Source: Triplophysa rosa (lineage: Eukaryota; Chordata; Actinopteri; Cypriniformes; Nemacheilidae). Taken from it: a stretch of DNA of 64,000 nt. Positions 36,794 to 47,900 of the stretch are shown piece after piece. Each line of letters begins with the position of its first letter. Position 1 is the first letter of the stretch. Location of the stretch: contig NC_079898.1 in NCBI RefSeq assembly GCF_024868665.1, positions 12,555,279 to 12,619,278 on the forward strand. Direction: 5' to 3'. Made by a program: the position numbers and the translations under genes. The notes below the pieces were generated by a model. The model did no database searches and was not told where the DNA came from. It saw nothing but the letters and a program-made list of their open reading frames with translations.

Positions 36794-37060
36794 GGCCGTT
36801 TCTCAATATGTGTTTTCAGCGGTCTTCTGTCCTCGTGTTTTCGCTCTACGTCATCAAAAACCGTCAAAGTCCAGTTCCAATACTCAAGACCACAAGAACA
36901 GAGAGCGCATAAAAGTACCCGGATATGTTCTTGATATTAAGGATGCATCGAATGTAGCCTTGCGCGTCCCGAACCCGCCTGAAGTCCCAGCAGTCATTGT
37001 GGCGTGACCATCCAAGTTCGTTTTTCCACGGCTGCCTCTCCATGAGAACACAAGTCCGTT
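36794..37060 (+). mobile_element. TIR element F, copy 1 (3' truncated)
   Basis: Starts GGCCGTTTCTCAATATGTG and matches the copy at 37480 through GGATGCATCGAATG, CCGCC.GAAGTCCCAG.AGTCA and ACACAAGTCCGTTC, after which the similarity ends and the right terminus is missing. The 65-codon frame across it is a chance frame shared with copy 2 in part. Confidence 0.7.
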
Positions 37061-37479
37061 CAATACGTTTTCATAGTTTCATATGCTCTGTCTGTCAAGA
37101 TTTGTTTCGTTTTATCAAAATTTGCATGAACGGTAATTATTCATAAAAAAGCTGAAATGAACTGTAAAAAATACCCATAAAAAATTTAATATTCCGGCAG
37201 CTGAGGCACGAGAAAATATTTTTTCCTTTAAATTATCCTTTTATTTTTGTAATTAAACATTTTGTTCAGTTTCAAAAATATGTGAAAAATCTGTAAAATA
37301 AAATAGTAAAATTAAATAAAATTATAGTTTTTAGAATGTATTTTACTCAATATTTTTGTGTGCTGTGTATTTTGAGCTTGTTTGAGTCACAGCGTTGGCT
37401 TAGAAACATGCTAATGTTAAACTGTAGTAGCCTGCATGCAGTTAGCAAGGAAGTTTAAAAGGTTTTCTAAACAAATTGT

Positions 37480-37782
37480 GGCCATTTCTCAATATGTGTT
37501 CTTCAGCGGTCTTGTGTCCTCGTGTTCTCGCTCTACGTCATCAATAACCGTCAAAGTCAGGTTCCAGTACTCAAGAACAGAGAACACATGGGAGCGCCAG
37601 GATGTGTTCTCGATATCAAGGATGCATCGAATGCAGCGTTGCGCGCATACGAAACCCGCTTAAAGTCCCAGAAGTCACTGTGGTGCGTCCATCTGAGTTC
37701 GTTCTTCCGAGGCTGCCTCGCAAGACCTGTCTCCAGGGGAACACAAGTCCGTTCTTTGCGTTCTTGGAATTGAGAAACGGCC
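37480..37782 (+). mobile_element. TIR element F, copy 2 (complete)
   Basis: Left terminus GGCCATTTCTCAAT, right terminus ATTGAGAAACGGCC (inverted). Flanked by TGT on both sides, a possible 3-bp target duplication. 303 bp. It is about 80% identical by eye to copy 1 and contains no transposase. Confidence 0.75.
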
Positions 37783-38827
37783 TGTGATTTTAAAGGTCAA
37801 TTTTGTCTTGAACAAGTGACCTAGTCAGCTAAACTTGAATTTATCTTAATGTGGGAACTGTCTTGTTTATTGCTGTGGGGTATCGCTAGACACTTGCCTC
37901 CCCCATCCTCCTCACTCCTGTAGAAGTGTCTGAACAAGAAACCTCATCGCAGTAATAAGGATCTGTAGGTGGGTTTAGGGCATATCCAGTGATATGCTCA
38001 GGCATATCACTGGTCACCTCTTCTTAAGGTCTCTATTTTCGTCCATGGCTGGCAGCGTAAGGCCTTTCACAACAATACTCCTCAATAGGCATCGGTTCCT
38101 TAAATTGCTTTAATGAACAAGCACAATATCACCTATTAATAATTGATTATGCAGCGCAAGAGATATTTGCTTTCCAGGGTTTACCGGTATGTGAGTACTT
38201 ACACAAATGTTAGCTGTTGGATGCCTGTATATTTCCTTTTTCCTTCCTTTTTCTTTTCTTTTTTCATGTTCTTTCTTTTCTGCCCTTTTATTGCAATGCT
38301 GTATAGTTGCAAGCCTATTATTGCACACGGAGAGGTGGAAATATGGTGGTTTACAATAGACCACAGAGGCCCTTTAATTGTACTCTGCTATGTTAGGAGA
38401 TTAGTCATTTCGCAGTGCATGGTAACAGTATGACTTTCAGTGGAAGAAAGTTACATTTTTCAGTGTTCATGTGTGTCTCTCTTTTCACATCTACAGTGCT
38501 CTCGGTATGCAGCTATCACACGCTAGGTGTGTCTGTGTCCTTAAGTGTTGGTGAAAATGACTTTGGCAACACACAGGTCCATGCAGGGATGCTGTTAGCT
38601 TTATGAAATTCCCTCTTCACCTGGCTGAAATAGCTCATCCACAGTGGCAGGGTCTTTGAAACCTGTGGTTTTATCTGGCCTGTGGCTTTTGTTGGCCAGG
38701 GGAAGCTGCAGAAGCAGCTGGCCATAGACTAGTGTTTTTCAGGTACAGTCACATGACTGTACACCTCGTAACCCTAGTTGACCTCCTTCCATCCTAATAT
38801 TACCCCATTGCTGTTTGTTTCTTGGTT
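37783..38827. other. intron sequence, no assignable feature
   Basis: Includes an imperfect duplication of CCAGTGATATGC / GGCATATCACTGG at about 37985-38015 (a short hairpin) and a TTTTC-rich stretch at 38235-38285. No gene or element could be supported. Confidence 0.35.
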
Positions 38828-38833
38828 ATACAA

Positions 38834-40138
38834 TATGGGAGGCAAATCCTGCCAAATTTAAATAAATAAATTAAACGATGAAAATGAAAACCAGATTAGC
38901 AATTTCATTATACACAACTTGTGCCAAAATGAAAAATAAAATGAAATTATTTTATTTTCATTTTCATTTTTACACTGACAATGCGTTGTCCCTGTCAAAT
39001 TGAAAAAGAAAATGCAATTGGTGATTTGACATTTCATTTTCACTAAAATCTCGAGGCAAGACTGCCAATATGAAAATGAAAAGGCAAATGTGAAAAAGAA
39101 ATTGTAAAAACATTTTTTACAAAGGTTTTATTAATGTTCACGCAATAATACTGACACAATTCAAATTAAAATGTAAACTTTGATTTTCATTTTATTTTCT
39201 CTTCTCTTTTATTTTGTTTTCGTTTTCATTTTCTTGTTCACAGTCATGCAAATTACATGTTAATTAGTGGGTGTGGACGAGCGTCTGCATTACTGGGAAC
39301 GCCCACAAAAACGTCATATCCGTTTATTCGAACGAACGTGTGTGTAGACCTTGTCAGGCGTTTGGCCTTAGCGCTTTGTAATGATGACGATGACTGTGCC
39401 TGGTGCAATACCGAAAGGTTGTTGTGTGGTGTTCTGCATCTCTGATAAGTTAACAGACGAACAAACTAAAGCATTGGAGAGCCTGTATCTCTAGCGTGCC
39501 GAGAGATGCAGAACACCACACAATAACTTTTCGGTATTGCACCAGGCACAGTCATCGTGATCATTACAAAGCGCTAAGGCCAAACGCCTGACAAGGTCTA
39601 CACACACGTTCGTTCGAATAAACGGATATGACGTTTTTGTGGGCGTTCCCAGTAATGCAGACGCTCGTCCACACCCACTAATTAACATGTAATTTGCATG
39701 ACTGTGAACAAGAAAATGAAAACGAAAATGAAAACGAAAATGAAATAAAAGAGAAGAGAAAATAAAATGAAAATCAAAGTTTACATTTTAATTTGAATTG
39801 TGTCAGTATTATTGCGTGAACATTAATAAAACCTTTGTAAAAAATGTTTTTACAATTTCTTTTTCACATTTGCCTTTTCATTTTCATATTGGCAGTCTTG
39901 CCTCGAGATTTTAGTGAAAATGAAATGTCAAATCACCAATTGCATTTTCTTTTTCAATTTGACAGGGACACAATGCATTGTCAGTGTAAAAATGAAAATG
40001 AAAATAATTTCATTTTATTTTTCATTTTGGCACATATTGTGCACGCAGTTGTGTATAATGAAATTGCTAATCTGGTTTTCATTTTCACGTTCATCGTTTA
40101 ATTTATTTATTTAAATTTGGCAGGATTTGCCTCCCATA
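38834..40138. mobile_element. 1.3-kb foldback (giant hairpin) element
   Basis: Two near-identical inverted arms, 38834-39443 and 39502-40138, separated by a 58-bp spacer. The outer ends are TATGGGAGGCAAATCCTGCC and its complement, flanked by a perfect ATACAA duplication (38828-38833 and 40139-40144). The arms differ by few substitutions plus extra GAAAAC/GAAAATG units in the right arm. Outer arms are rich in GAAAATGAAAA/TTTTCATTTTC words; the inner about 200 bp of each arm is GC-richer and contains the same 62-65 codon frame on opposite strands, with no known family. The duplication and single unit suggest a transposed foldback element. Confidence 0.85.
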
Positions 40139-40144
40139 ATACAA

Positions 40145-40747
40145 GCCTCATCATAATTAAATCGTGTGAGGTAACAAGAGCTCAAATACGACAAGGGTGT
40201 CTGATGCATTTATTCAGTCTACTCCTAACATAAAATTTCATCTCACTGTACGTGTAATTTATATGAAGACGTTCGGACAGTCACATCCTCAACAACACGT
40301 ATCGCAGAAGCTCCCTGATGGCATAATATCTGCCTGCTCTTGGTTCATCTGGAGTGACGTAGATTAAGTGTGTATCTTTGCCCCCAGGCTAGATCTTTAA
40401 AACAGTAACCCACATTTGCCAGGTGCCTGAAGTGCTTTGAGGATGGAGACACACAGAGGAAATGCCGTATTCAATCTCTTCGTTGTTATCTAACTGCTTT
40501 GAGTTGTCTGAAGATGGAAAAGCATTTCGACTTGTCTCGATTTACTGTGATGTAACATGAAGTGTTTACTCGCTTAATGTGTTATAGTCTTGGGTGTTTT
40601 TTTCTGGCGCTATTAGTGTCTGTCTGTTGGAATACTCTGAGCTGTCACACTTTGGTAGTGTTTTTAGCAAAGCCAAAGACTTTTGACTCTGCACCTAACC
40701 AACAACTCTACCCGTGATGTCCCTTGAACTTCTCTCCCTAATATTAC
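40145..40747. other. intron sequence, no assignable feature
   Basis: Balanced unique-looking sequence between the foldback element and the split element G. No coding or repeat signature supported. Confidence 0.35.
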
Positions 40748-40875
40748 ACATACATCTCAGAGACGTTTATTTGATGTCTGCGTTTACATCTGTGAAATGT
40801 TTTTTTTGAGTGTTTGCTCATCTGTACGTCTTTAACACGTTTCCTCTCAGATGTCATATAGACATCTGAACTAAA

Positions 40876-42833
40876 AAACAACCTATAGAATCTACTCAAT
40901 AAGATTGAGGTAACAATTTGCACTCACTTTGTTAGAGTACATTCTATCCTATATTTCTGAGTAAAGAGTATATAAATTTATGAGCTATAACACACTAAAA
41001 GAAATCGGGTAAAGTCTACCTAATACATTATATAACTAATTACCACTTTTTCTGTGTTTAAGTGCTATAATCGGGACCCCGGTGCATCTAGCAACCCAGA
41101 AAACGTGAAAAATAAGAACCCAGTAAGTTTGTTTTGGTGTGCCTTTCCCTGCAAGCATGTGAGAAATCGAGCCGTTCAGATTTCTCTCCGATTGTGACGT
41201 CCAAAACGGATTTTATTATAATGTTACCGCCCCTTAATCTACACAGTTCCACCCACGGCGCTCCACCATTGTTGTTTTCAAAAGCGACCGCGGTGTACGT
41301 GACGCCATGGCTAAAGTTCATGGACAACATGCAATGTAGTCGCTGCACAGAGTCCAAACCTAGGAAGAGACAGGAGTGGATTTATTTTATTTTTAGTGGA
41401 AATCCATCAGAAACCTTAAGTAAAAACCTGCTTGTTTGCGCTAATCACTTCAAACCGGAGTGCTTTTTCAACCTGGGACAGTACAAGCAGGATTAGCTTC
41501 ATTGTTCCTCAAGAGGGATCGAGACTGACTGAACGAGACAAAACTGCAGATGTAAGTAATATTTATCAACAGTCTGAATTGACGTAACTGTACCATATGT
41601 ATAGGAGGATAACGTTAGCATATGATAGCGAAGGGAGCTAAGTCAGTCACGGGCTAAATAGAACATTCAAAGACAGTGTTAAATTTACTGTATAGTGTAT
41701 ATAAGTACAGATTGACACTTGGAGTTTAGCTGTATGAATGTTAATACATTATGTGCGTTAATATGTTTAGCTGCGGCAAGCTGTTTGTTTTGCTAATGAA
41801 CAGGGGCGAACACTGGGGTTAGTTTCGTTTTAAACATCTCAAATCATTCGTGCTTAGGCTGAAAAATCTGTCACAGCAAACTAGCTCTCACGTTGTGTGT
41901 GTAACGTTATAACTTGTCAATGACAAGCGCTAAAAACCATGTATTTCCGCTGAGATCTGCAGTGGATTCCGTGGATTTTAGGTAAGCATACATGCACAAC
42001 GTAAGCGCATTAGGATGCGCTGTGACTGATTTTTTGTCTCCGGACGAATGATTTGAGACGTTTAAGACGAAACTAACCGCAGAGGAATTCAGGAAATATC
42101 ATTTAGCTAAACCATTGCCACTACACCTGTGTTGTGTTGACACGCCGGACAGAAGGGGGGTGGGGTTCGCTGTAACTCATTATCAGTTAAAGAGACATGC
42201 ACCAAAACAGGTTGCTGTGAGCATAGCTGTTTTTGACGAGGCAAGAAGGGTCTAACCAGACTATGAGAAGCTGGAGATTTGAAAAAAGCGTTTTTAAAAG
42301 TGGTTTTGCCAAAGCGGCTAGTAATGCCAAATAAAAATATTTTGCTAGATAATACCGTTAAATGAGTAAACACTTGCATTAATAATGATATTAGCATGTC
42401 AAACAAAAAGTACCTTTAGCTCGACACTTTTACGTCAATCCAGTACAACGGACGGCGATGATTTGAATCTTGATTCCCGCCTTGAAGTTGATGCATGCGC
42501 ACTGATCCAGGGCTAATATTTTATGGTAAATTTTACTTAATATTTTAATGTTGTCATTACTAATGTTAACAAATTAATAGAAAGTACTAATTTTATAGAT
42601 GTATTTTCTATAATTAATATCTTTAAGTAAAATCGAACTTCGAGTTTCATGGGTTGTTTTTATTAATCATATTGGGTTATATTTGACTTTTTTAAGTTGC
42701 CATTATTACTCTAAACAAATAGGTAGTGTGAGTAAAATGTACCCATTCTTATTTATTAAACTAATATAGTTTAGTAAAATATAACTGATTTTAATGGGTT
42801 GTATTTAGCACCCCCAGAATATTTTTTTACAGT
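40876..42833 (+). mobile_element. element H inserted in G, carries a THAP-like exon
   Basis: Bounded by the break points of element G. The right end is ..AATATTTTTTTACAGTGTA and the left end is AACTAAAAAACAACC, which are weakly inverted. It contains a short coding segment (41320-41496) with a THAP-like zinc-binding pattern and a CpG-richer stretch around it, then AT-rich sequence. THAP domains are typical of P-element-type transposases, so H may be a non-autonomous relative of one. The superfamily is not proved. Confidence 0.45.
41320..41496 (+). pseudogene. THAP-like domain fragment in element H
   Basis: From the ATG at 41320 the frame gives MDNMQCSRCTESKP, a conserved-type Trp (QEWIYFIF), then NLLVCANHFKPECFFNLGQY and a stop at 41494. 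The order CxxC...W...CxxHF is that of THAP zinc-binding DNA-recognition domains, though the spacing between the CxxC and CxxH pairs (about 30 residues) is at or below the usual lower limit. The frame is also open upstream to 41134. A GTAAGT donor occurs at 41551, so the fragment may be a first exon. No transposase core is seen downstream. A host THAP gene is unlikely given the surrounding repeat. Confidence 0.5.
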
Positions 42834-42950
42834 GTAGATGTCTGTTAGATGTTTATGATTTAGAATGTATGTAAAAACAGCTTTTTCTAAGACGTTTTTA
42901 AACAGCAGATGTTTTCCAGATCTTCTTACAGACGTACCTGTGCAATCTGG

Positions 42951-44935
42951 GCTTATACATAGAAACTTATTTTAACTGTAAAAATAATATTTTCAAACAG
43001 TATGCTGGTTGCTAACTTTAGACGTTTAAGCCTATAGATTCGTGCTTGGCTTTTTCGTAACAAATCCTATCGTGGGTTGGGATTTGTACGTGTAATATTT
43101 TCGAACTTACACTTGCATAAAAACTTGCATGATTAATGTCGTAAAAGTATTTTTGTCCTCACTTTTGGTCATGTCATGTCTTTCCTAGGACTGTGTTGAA
43201 GGGACGGGTGCCGTGGCTTCACCTTACTTCAAATATAAATACTTTTGTGTGGTTTTGACAAATATTAATCAATAATTATTAAGCATTAACTTATTTGAAA
43301 TCGATGATTTAAGCATGGTTAAGACCAACCTTTTCTGATACAGAAAGTAGAGAACAATTCATGGTTTAAGTCTCTAATGAATGCTTAGGCTCTCTCTTCC
43401 TGCTAGGTCAGTGTTACTGTGAAAGGTGACTTCTTATTATCATGTTCGAAAACATCTTCTGTTAGCACACATTCTACCCTTGAGGAGTTTGTGAATGTGT
43501 GATTGAATTGTTTCAGCAAAGTGAGAAAGAGTGGAAAATCACGAAACGGAAGTAACGTCATGTTTTAATTGAGTTCTATTATAGTACATGCCAGTCAACT
43601 TTGATAATCTGTAGGACTATATCCTGTCTCATGACTCCAGAAGTGTTTGAGAGCTTTGTGTTATTGTTTAAGTGAATATCTATTGATAACCATTCATGTG
43701 AGCTTGATTTACCTAAGGAATGATGTAGTTGATTGACTCTGTTAGCTTAAATACTACTGCATTTTGAATATAAGGCAGGTCGGCCTGTGGAACTCATTGA
43801 GAGTGCTGAAGCTGACTTCTGCTGGCAAAACTACAAACAAATCTTCTTCACTAAGTTTTCTTCGATTAATGGCATTCCTGACTTCTTGTCTTCATTCATC
43901 ATAACTGGTCTACGGGTCTTTTACTGTAAATCCCCTACAGTGTAAGCCAGGACTGCTGTAAATAAATAGGTGCATTACAACTGGTATCAATTTTGACACT
44001 GTATGTAATCTATGGATTTGCTAAAAGAGAGGGTGGGTATTTAGAAGAAGTAATGTGAGCCTACACATGCTGGGTGTGTACCGAAGAAGCCGAGAAAAAC
44101 GAACGAGAGTGTATTTAGTGCATGTGCGTGGCCGCAAAGGTGGCTCTAAATGGCTTTGCTCTCCCCTGGGGGACCGGGGTTTTGCTGTGTCCGAGGCTTT
44201 GCTTTGCTTTGTCCAGGGCTTTCTGTCTGATTAGACCCCGGTGAGGTCTCACTTAAAGGACGAGCGAGAGCAGCGTTCTACCTGCACTGCCATGCTGTTC
44301 CTATCACAGCCACTTCTCCCATAATGCCACTTAATTCCCAGAGAAGTGGCACGTTGCAGCAGTGGCCAGCCGGAGGAAGGGTGTAGTAATGCATCTGGAC
44401 CCGACATCGCCCCACAGGGATAATAGCCCTGATTGCTCCTGATTCCCCATCTCCACAAAGTACCTCATGTAAAATAAGTGACATTTAAAAGGCATCAAGA
44501 TGTGAAAGGGAGCCAGGGTGTGCACCGGAGAAAACGAGAGAGAGAGAGAGAGCAGGGGAAGTAGTAAGCTTTTCACCTGAATGAGAAGAAAAAAGGTCCC
44601 TTCTATTGCCGGCGGGGCACGACAGAAAAGCGATAAGCCCTCGTGTCGCGAGCTGACCCTCGCTGCTAAGCTTTTTAACTTCCCCCTGTCTCCACTGCTT
44701 TTCTCTCCCCGCAGGCATCTGCACACACACGGAAAGAGAGAGAAAGAGGCAGGAAAAGAGAGACTGTGGCAGTGGGTTGACATTGCTTCTGGGAAGTGCT
44801 CAAGTTGGCGTGCTAAAAATCATTTTAGGTTACATAGAGGCCCCCTGAGCTGGCCCGGGGATATCGCCACGCTCATCTCCGTTTAGAGTGAAAAGCGGCA
44901 GCGTGGAGCACAGCCTGGAGGCGCCCTGCTTGTCC
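42951..44935. other. intron sequence, no assignable feature
   Basis: AT-rich until about 44030, then more GC-balanced with a GAGAGAGA run at 44536-44552. Overlapping minus-strand frames at 44249-44783 show no family features and probably reflect CT-rich composition. Confidence 0.35.
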
Positions 44936-44945
44936 GTTCTCCGGG

Positions 44946-44948
<3 letters not shown>

Positions 44949-45005
<57 letters not shown>
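44949..45005. repeat. (GA)n microsatellite
   Basis: Uninterrupted GA run of about 28 units. Confidence 0.95.
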
Positions 45006-45009
<4 letters not shown>

Positions 45010-45314
45010 AGCCAGCGAGCGCTGTGAAGGGAATGCCAGGGTTCTTACTGCATGTTACAGAGAGGGTAGAGGCAGCATATGTGCCCTATGGAATGCTCTG
45101 TGAACTTGAGCGTCAACCCAGCACAGAGCGTCAAAGTCCAATTATTTGACTTATTCACACACATTTGTCTTTTATCTCAACATTGTTGCTTAATTTTTTA
45201 TTTAGTTAATTTATATAAGGTTGTGATAATACTACACTTGTCTGCTTTGTCTTTTTGTATAATGGCTGAAAATTTCTTCACTGTAATTTCCACCCTGACA
45301 TTACTGGACAGATT

Positions 45315-45569
45315 GGTCACACTTTATTTTAAAGTCCAATTTTCGCTATTAACAAACCATTAACTACGACATTTGCCTCAATAAACTCCTAATTTGTTCC
45401 TTATTAGTTGTTAGTAAGGTAGTTGTAGGTATTGGGTAGGATTTGGGATGTAGAATAAGGTCATGCACAATATCTAATTTATAAGTACTAATAAACAGCC
45501 AATATGCTAGTAATAGGCTATAAGAAATAAGTTATTAATGAGAATTGGTCCCTATACTAAAGTGTTACC
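45315..45569. mobile_element. small TIR element (GGTAACACTTTA type)
   Basis: Left terminus GGTCACACTTTATTTTAAAG, right terminus ..ACTAAAGTGTTACC (inverted), with internal partly complementary ACAAACCATTAACTACG and GCTATTAACAA words. 255 bp, a common cyprinid-type miniature element, non-coding. Confidence 0.65.
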
Positions 45570-46091
45570 GACAGATTGAGACTTGATGTACTTAGAAAGC
45601 TAGAGAGAAAGTGTGTGAACAGGTTGTGGTGTTCTTTTCTAGGACCGTGGCTATAGTACAAAGTAGTAGTACAAACAAGAACCTAAAGGAGCAGTTCACC
45701 TTAAAATGCAAATTCTGCCATTATTTATTTAGTCAACTGCATGTTGTTCCAAACCCATCATTGAAACACACTTTATTCATATTTTCCAGGGAACACGAAA
45801 GGAGAAATTTAGAAGAATCTTTACTTTCATGTTGACGAGTCAGGTAACTCCAAAAACAGACCCTCTCAAAGTCACGGATGTAGTTTATACAGGGTATGTG
45901 CACACTTTAAAGAAAATAAATATGGTTATGTTATAGTGAGAGTGTATCTGCCATGTATTTTGGCAGATTTTACTACAGTTTTATGAAAGTTTGTGAGTTG
46001 TACTACAAATTCCATGGTTAAACTGTTATTGTGATGAGTCAGTAGTATGTTTGTAGTTACCATGATATGACTAAAAATAAAGACAAAAGCT

Positions 46092-46220
46092 ATGGTTCTC
46101 CTGAGGTTTGATTTTGTTGAAATTCCACAAACACTGGACAGGAATGGCCTCAATACATCTAGAAACGTTGATTTGAAATGAAAATTAGGGACGGTCTCTT
46201 AATTTTTTGCGCAGCTGTAT
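46092..46220 (-). mobile_element. TIR element fragment, copy 3 of the AAATTTAAGAGACC family
   Basis: CCTGAGGTTTGATTTTGTTG...TTGAAATTCCAC...GGAATGGCCTCAATAC and the terminus GGTCTCTTAATTTTTTGCGC match one end of the elements at 14493-14992 and 52358-52786. Same orientation as the first. The other end is absent. Confidence 0.55.
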
Positions 46221-46320
46221 ATACAAACTGAAATTAACGTAAAACGTAAAACTTGATGGCTAGTTGTGGTTACTGTAAACAGATGTTGTTGGTAAAGAAC
46301 TGTTTCACAGATGAAAGAAT

Positions 46321-46758
46321 GAAGAGTTCATTTGCAAAAACAGATAACTTCGTTTTCATTTTTTAAAATCTTTTTTAATTGTGCAACGTGCATTCCAAGT
46401 AATATCAGTCCAACTGCAGTTATAAGTAATAACTCAAAAAACACAATAAAGTAGAGATGCAGCAATACTAAATTTCCCCACCGACACTACCGATGCCAAT
46501 ATCGATTCTGAAGATTAAATTAATATTTCTTCACTTTCTGAATGTTATTAATTCAACTATTAATAGTTGATTTCAACTGGTAATGTTTCTTAACATTTTC
46601 TATATACTTGGAGAAAATTCATTGCATTTTCCTGATCATTCCTGAAATTGCTATTATTGATCGATGCCGATTGTTGGCCGATATGTAGGTGTATCTCTAC
46701 AATAAAAACATGATTTTTGATTTTATTTGAGTTATCTGTTTTTGCAAATTAACTCTTC
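46321..46758. mobile_element. TIR element with 29-bp termini, holding a nested element
   Basis: Left terminus GAAGAGTTCATTTGCAAAAA (continuing CAGATAACT), right terminus the inverted GTTATCTGTTTTTGCAAATT then AACTCTTC; one mismatch over 29 bp. About 440 bp overall, of which 250 bp (46451-46700) is the nested element listed next. Confidence 0.75.
46451..46700. mobile_element. nested hAT-like miniature element (GTAGAGATGCA termini)
   Basis: Left GTAGAGATGCAGCAATAC..CCGATGCCAATATCG, right TGATCGATGCCGATTGTTGG..TGTATCTCTAC, inverted. Related by terminus to the fragment at 28410. Non-coding. Confidence 0.65.
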
Positions 46759-47479
46759 AGATATTCATGGAAGTTTAAAATGACTGAAATTTCAATTTTG
46801 AGGTAAACTGTTCCTTTAGGGGTCAGACTCAGAGTAAGGTTCATGTTGTTTATATGAGTCAAATATCAATAATACAGTTTCATATTCAACAGTTGGACAA
46901 AAACTAGTTTCAGTACATGTCAAGCAGATGACACCTCGATGGCATGTTGTCATGGTTACAGTTCAAATATGAGTTTGGCCTTTATGATAGACAGTGTCGC
47001 CCTTGAGATGCATTTGTGTGTTTGTGTGAGTGCGTGTGTCAAGATCTGGCCTGTCCTTTGTTATAGCGGTTAACACATTCTCACCTGTACACATTAAATC
47101 TCACAACCACCTGCAGCACTGGATAACTGTTCACACATTATCACCCACTGAGCACACACATTTTCTCACAGTGCTGTTTCATAGCCTACATTACTGCATG
47201 GCCCTGTAGGGGATAAGATAGCAGCCAACTCGAGTGCTGTGATGCTATATAAAGAGACAAATGGGCAGCACTGGCACTTTCTTTCTGTCGTCCTAACAGG
47301 TTTAAAGTAGGAACTTAAGGTAAAAAAACCTAAAACAATTCATATTTCACAAAGAAAACAAAGGAGTTTTTATCAGCGAATGCACTTGTAATATCTCATC
47401 ACCCGTCTCATCTAACTCTTCCCCTTTTCCCTCTCTCTCTCGCTCTCTCGTGTCATCCCTATCATTTCTTTCTCTCCCT

Positions 47480-47900
47480 CTCGCTTTAATTGTTTATATG
47501 CATTAACATTCCCCAAATAGACGTTGTTCAGGTGACAGGGCTGTAATTTGCCAGGCCCCTGTTCCACGGTGCGGTGGAGAGAGGTAAGCAATTTAGGTTT
47601 GCGTGGCGGCTGTAATCTGGGGTTGTCAACGGCCCGCGCCATTCCAGCCTATGCTAATCAATCAGTTGCGGCCTGCACCCGCTCATCTGAACGACTTAGA
47701 CCCGCACCCGCGCGTTGATATATCTATTAGCGTGCCGTCGGCCCCGTGCCGCAGCGAAGATGAGATTCCACCAGCTTTGGCATTTTCTCTCACAGATAAG
47801 TAAGCTATCAGGCCACCGGATAAATAGCAGAGCAAAGAGTCGCCTTGGCCCCCGCGTGCGCCTGTGACAATGCGGCGATGGCTCTCCTCCCCTCATTATA
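47480..47900. promoter_or_regulatory. candidate conserved non-coding block
   Basis: Repeat-free, GC-balanced block with many homeodomain-type and bHLH-type words (for example CATTAACATT, CAGGTGACAG, GCTAATCAATCAG, GATAAGTAAGC). Overlapping frames on both strands have no family match. CAMKMT neighbours SIX3 and SIX2 in human, a region known for long-range enhancers, so intronic enhancers are plausible. Inference only. Confidence 0.3.

Larger units (their letters stand above)
40748..42950. mobile_element. small TIR element G, copy 2, split by element H
   Basis: The left part (40748-about 40875: ACATCTCAGAGACGTTTATT, GATGTCTGCGTTTAC, CTCAGATGTCATATAGACATC) and right part (42834-42950: TAGATGTCTGTTAGATG, TTTTCTAAGACGTTTT, CAGATGTTTTCCAGATCTTC, ACAGACGTACCTGTG) align in order with the continuous copy at 16424-16622. 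About 1.95 kb of foreign sequence sits between them. Confidence 0.55.
45683..46818. mobile_element. Angel-like element ends separated by other repeats
   Basis: The left arm is at 45683-45835 (TAAAGGAGCAGTTCACC, CAAATTCTGCCATTATTTA, ACACGAAAGGAGAAATTTAG) and the right tail at 46782-46818 (TTTTGAGGTAAACTGTTCCTTTA). Between them lie an eroded repeat (45950-46090), a fragment of the 14493/52358 family (46092-46220), and a TIR element (46321-46758). They could be two ends of one interrupted copy or two unrelated fragments. Confidence 0.4.

Noticed and set aside
36810..37007. 65-codon frame and its partner at 37436-37787 as a duplicated gene
   Set aside because: They are two copies of a TIR element (family F) with defined termini, not exons.
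44331..44783. 150-codon minus-strand frame
   Set aside because: CT-rich low-complexity composition (Ser/Leu/Phe-rich), no family resemblance, no splice structure.
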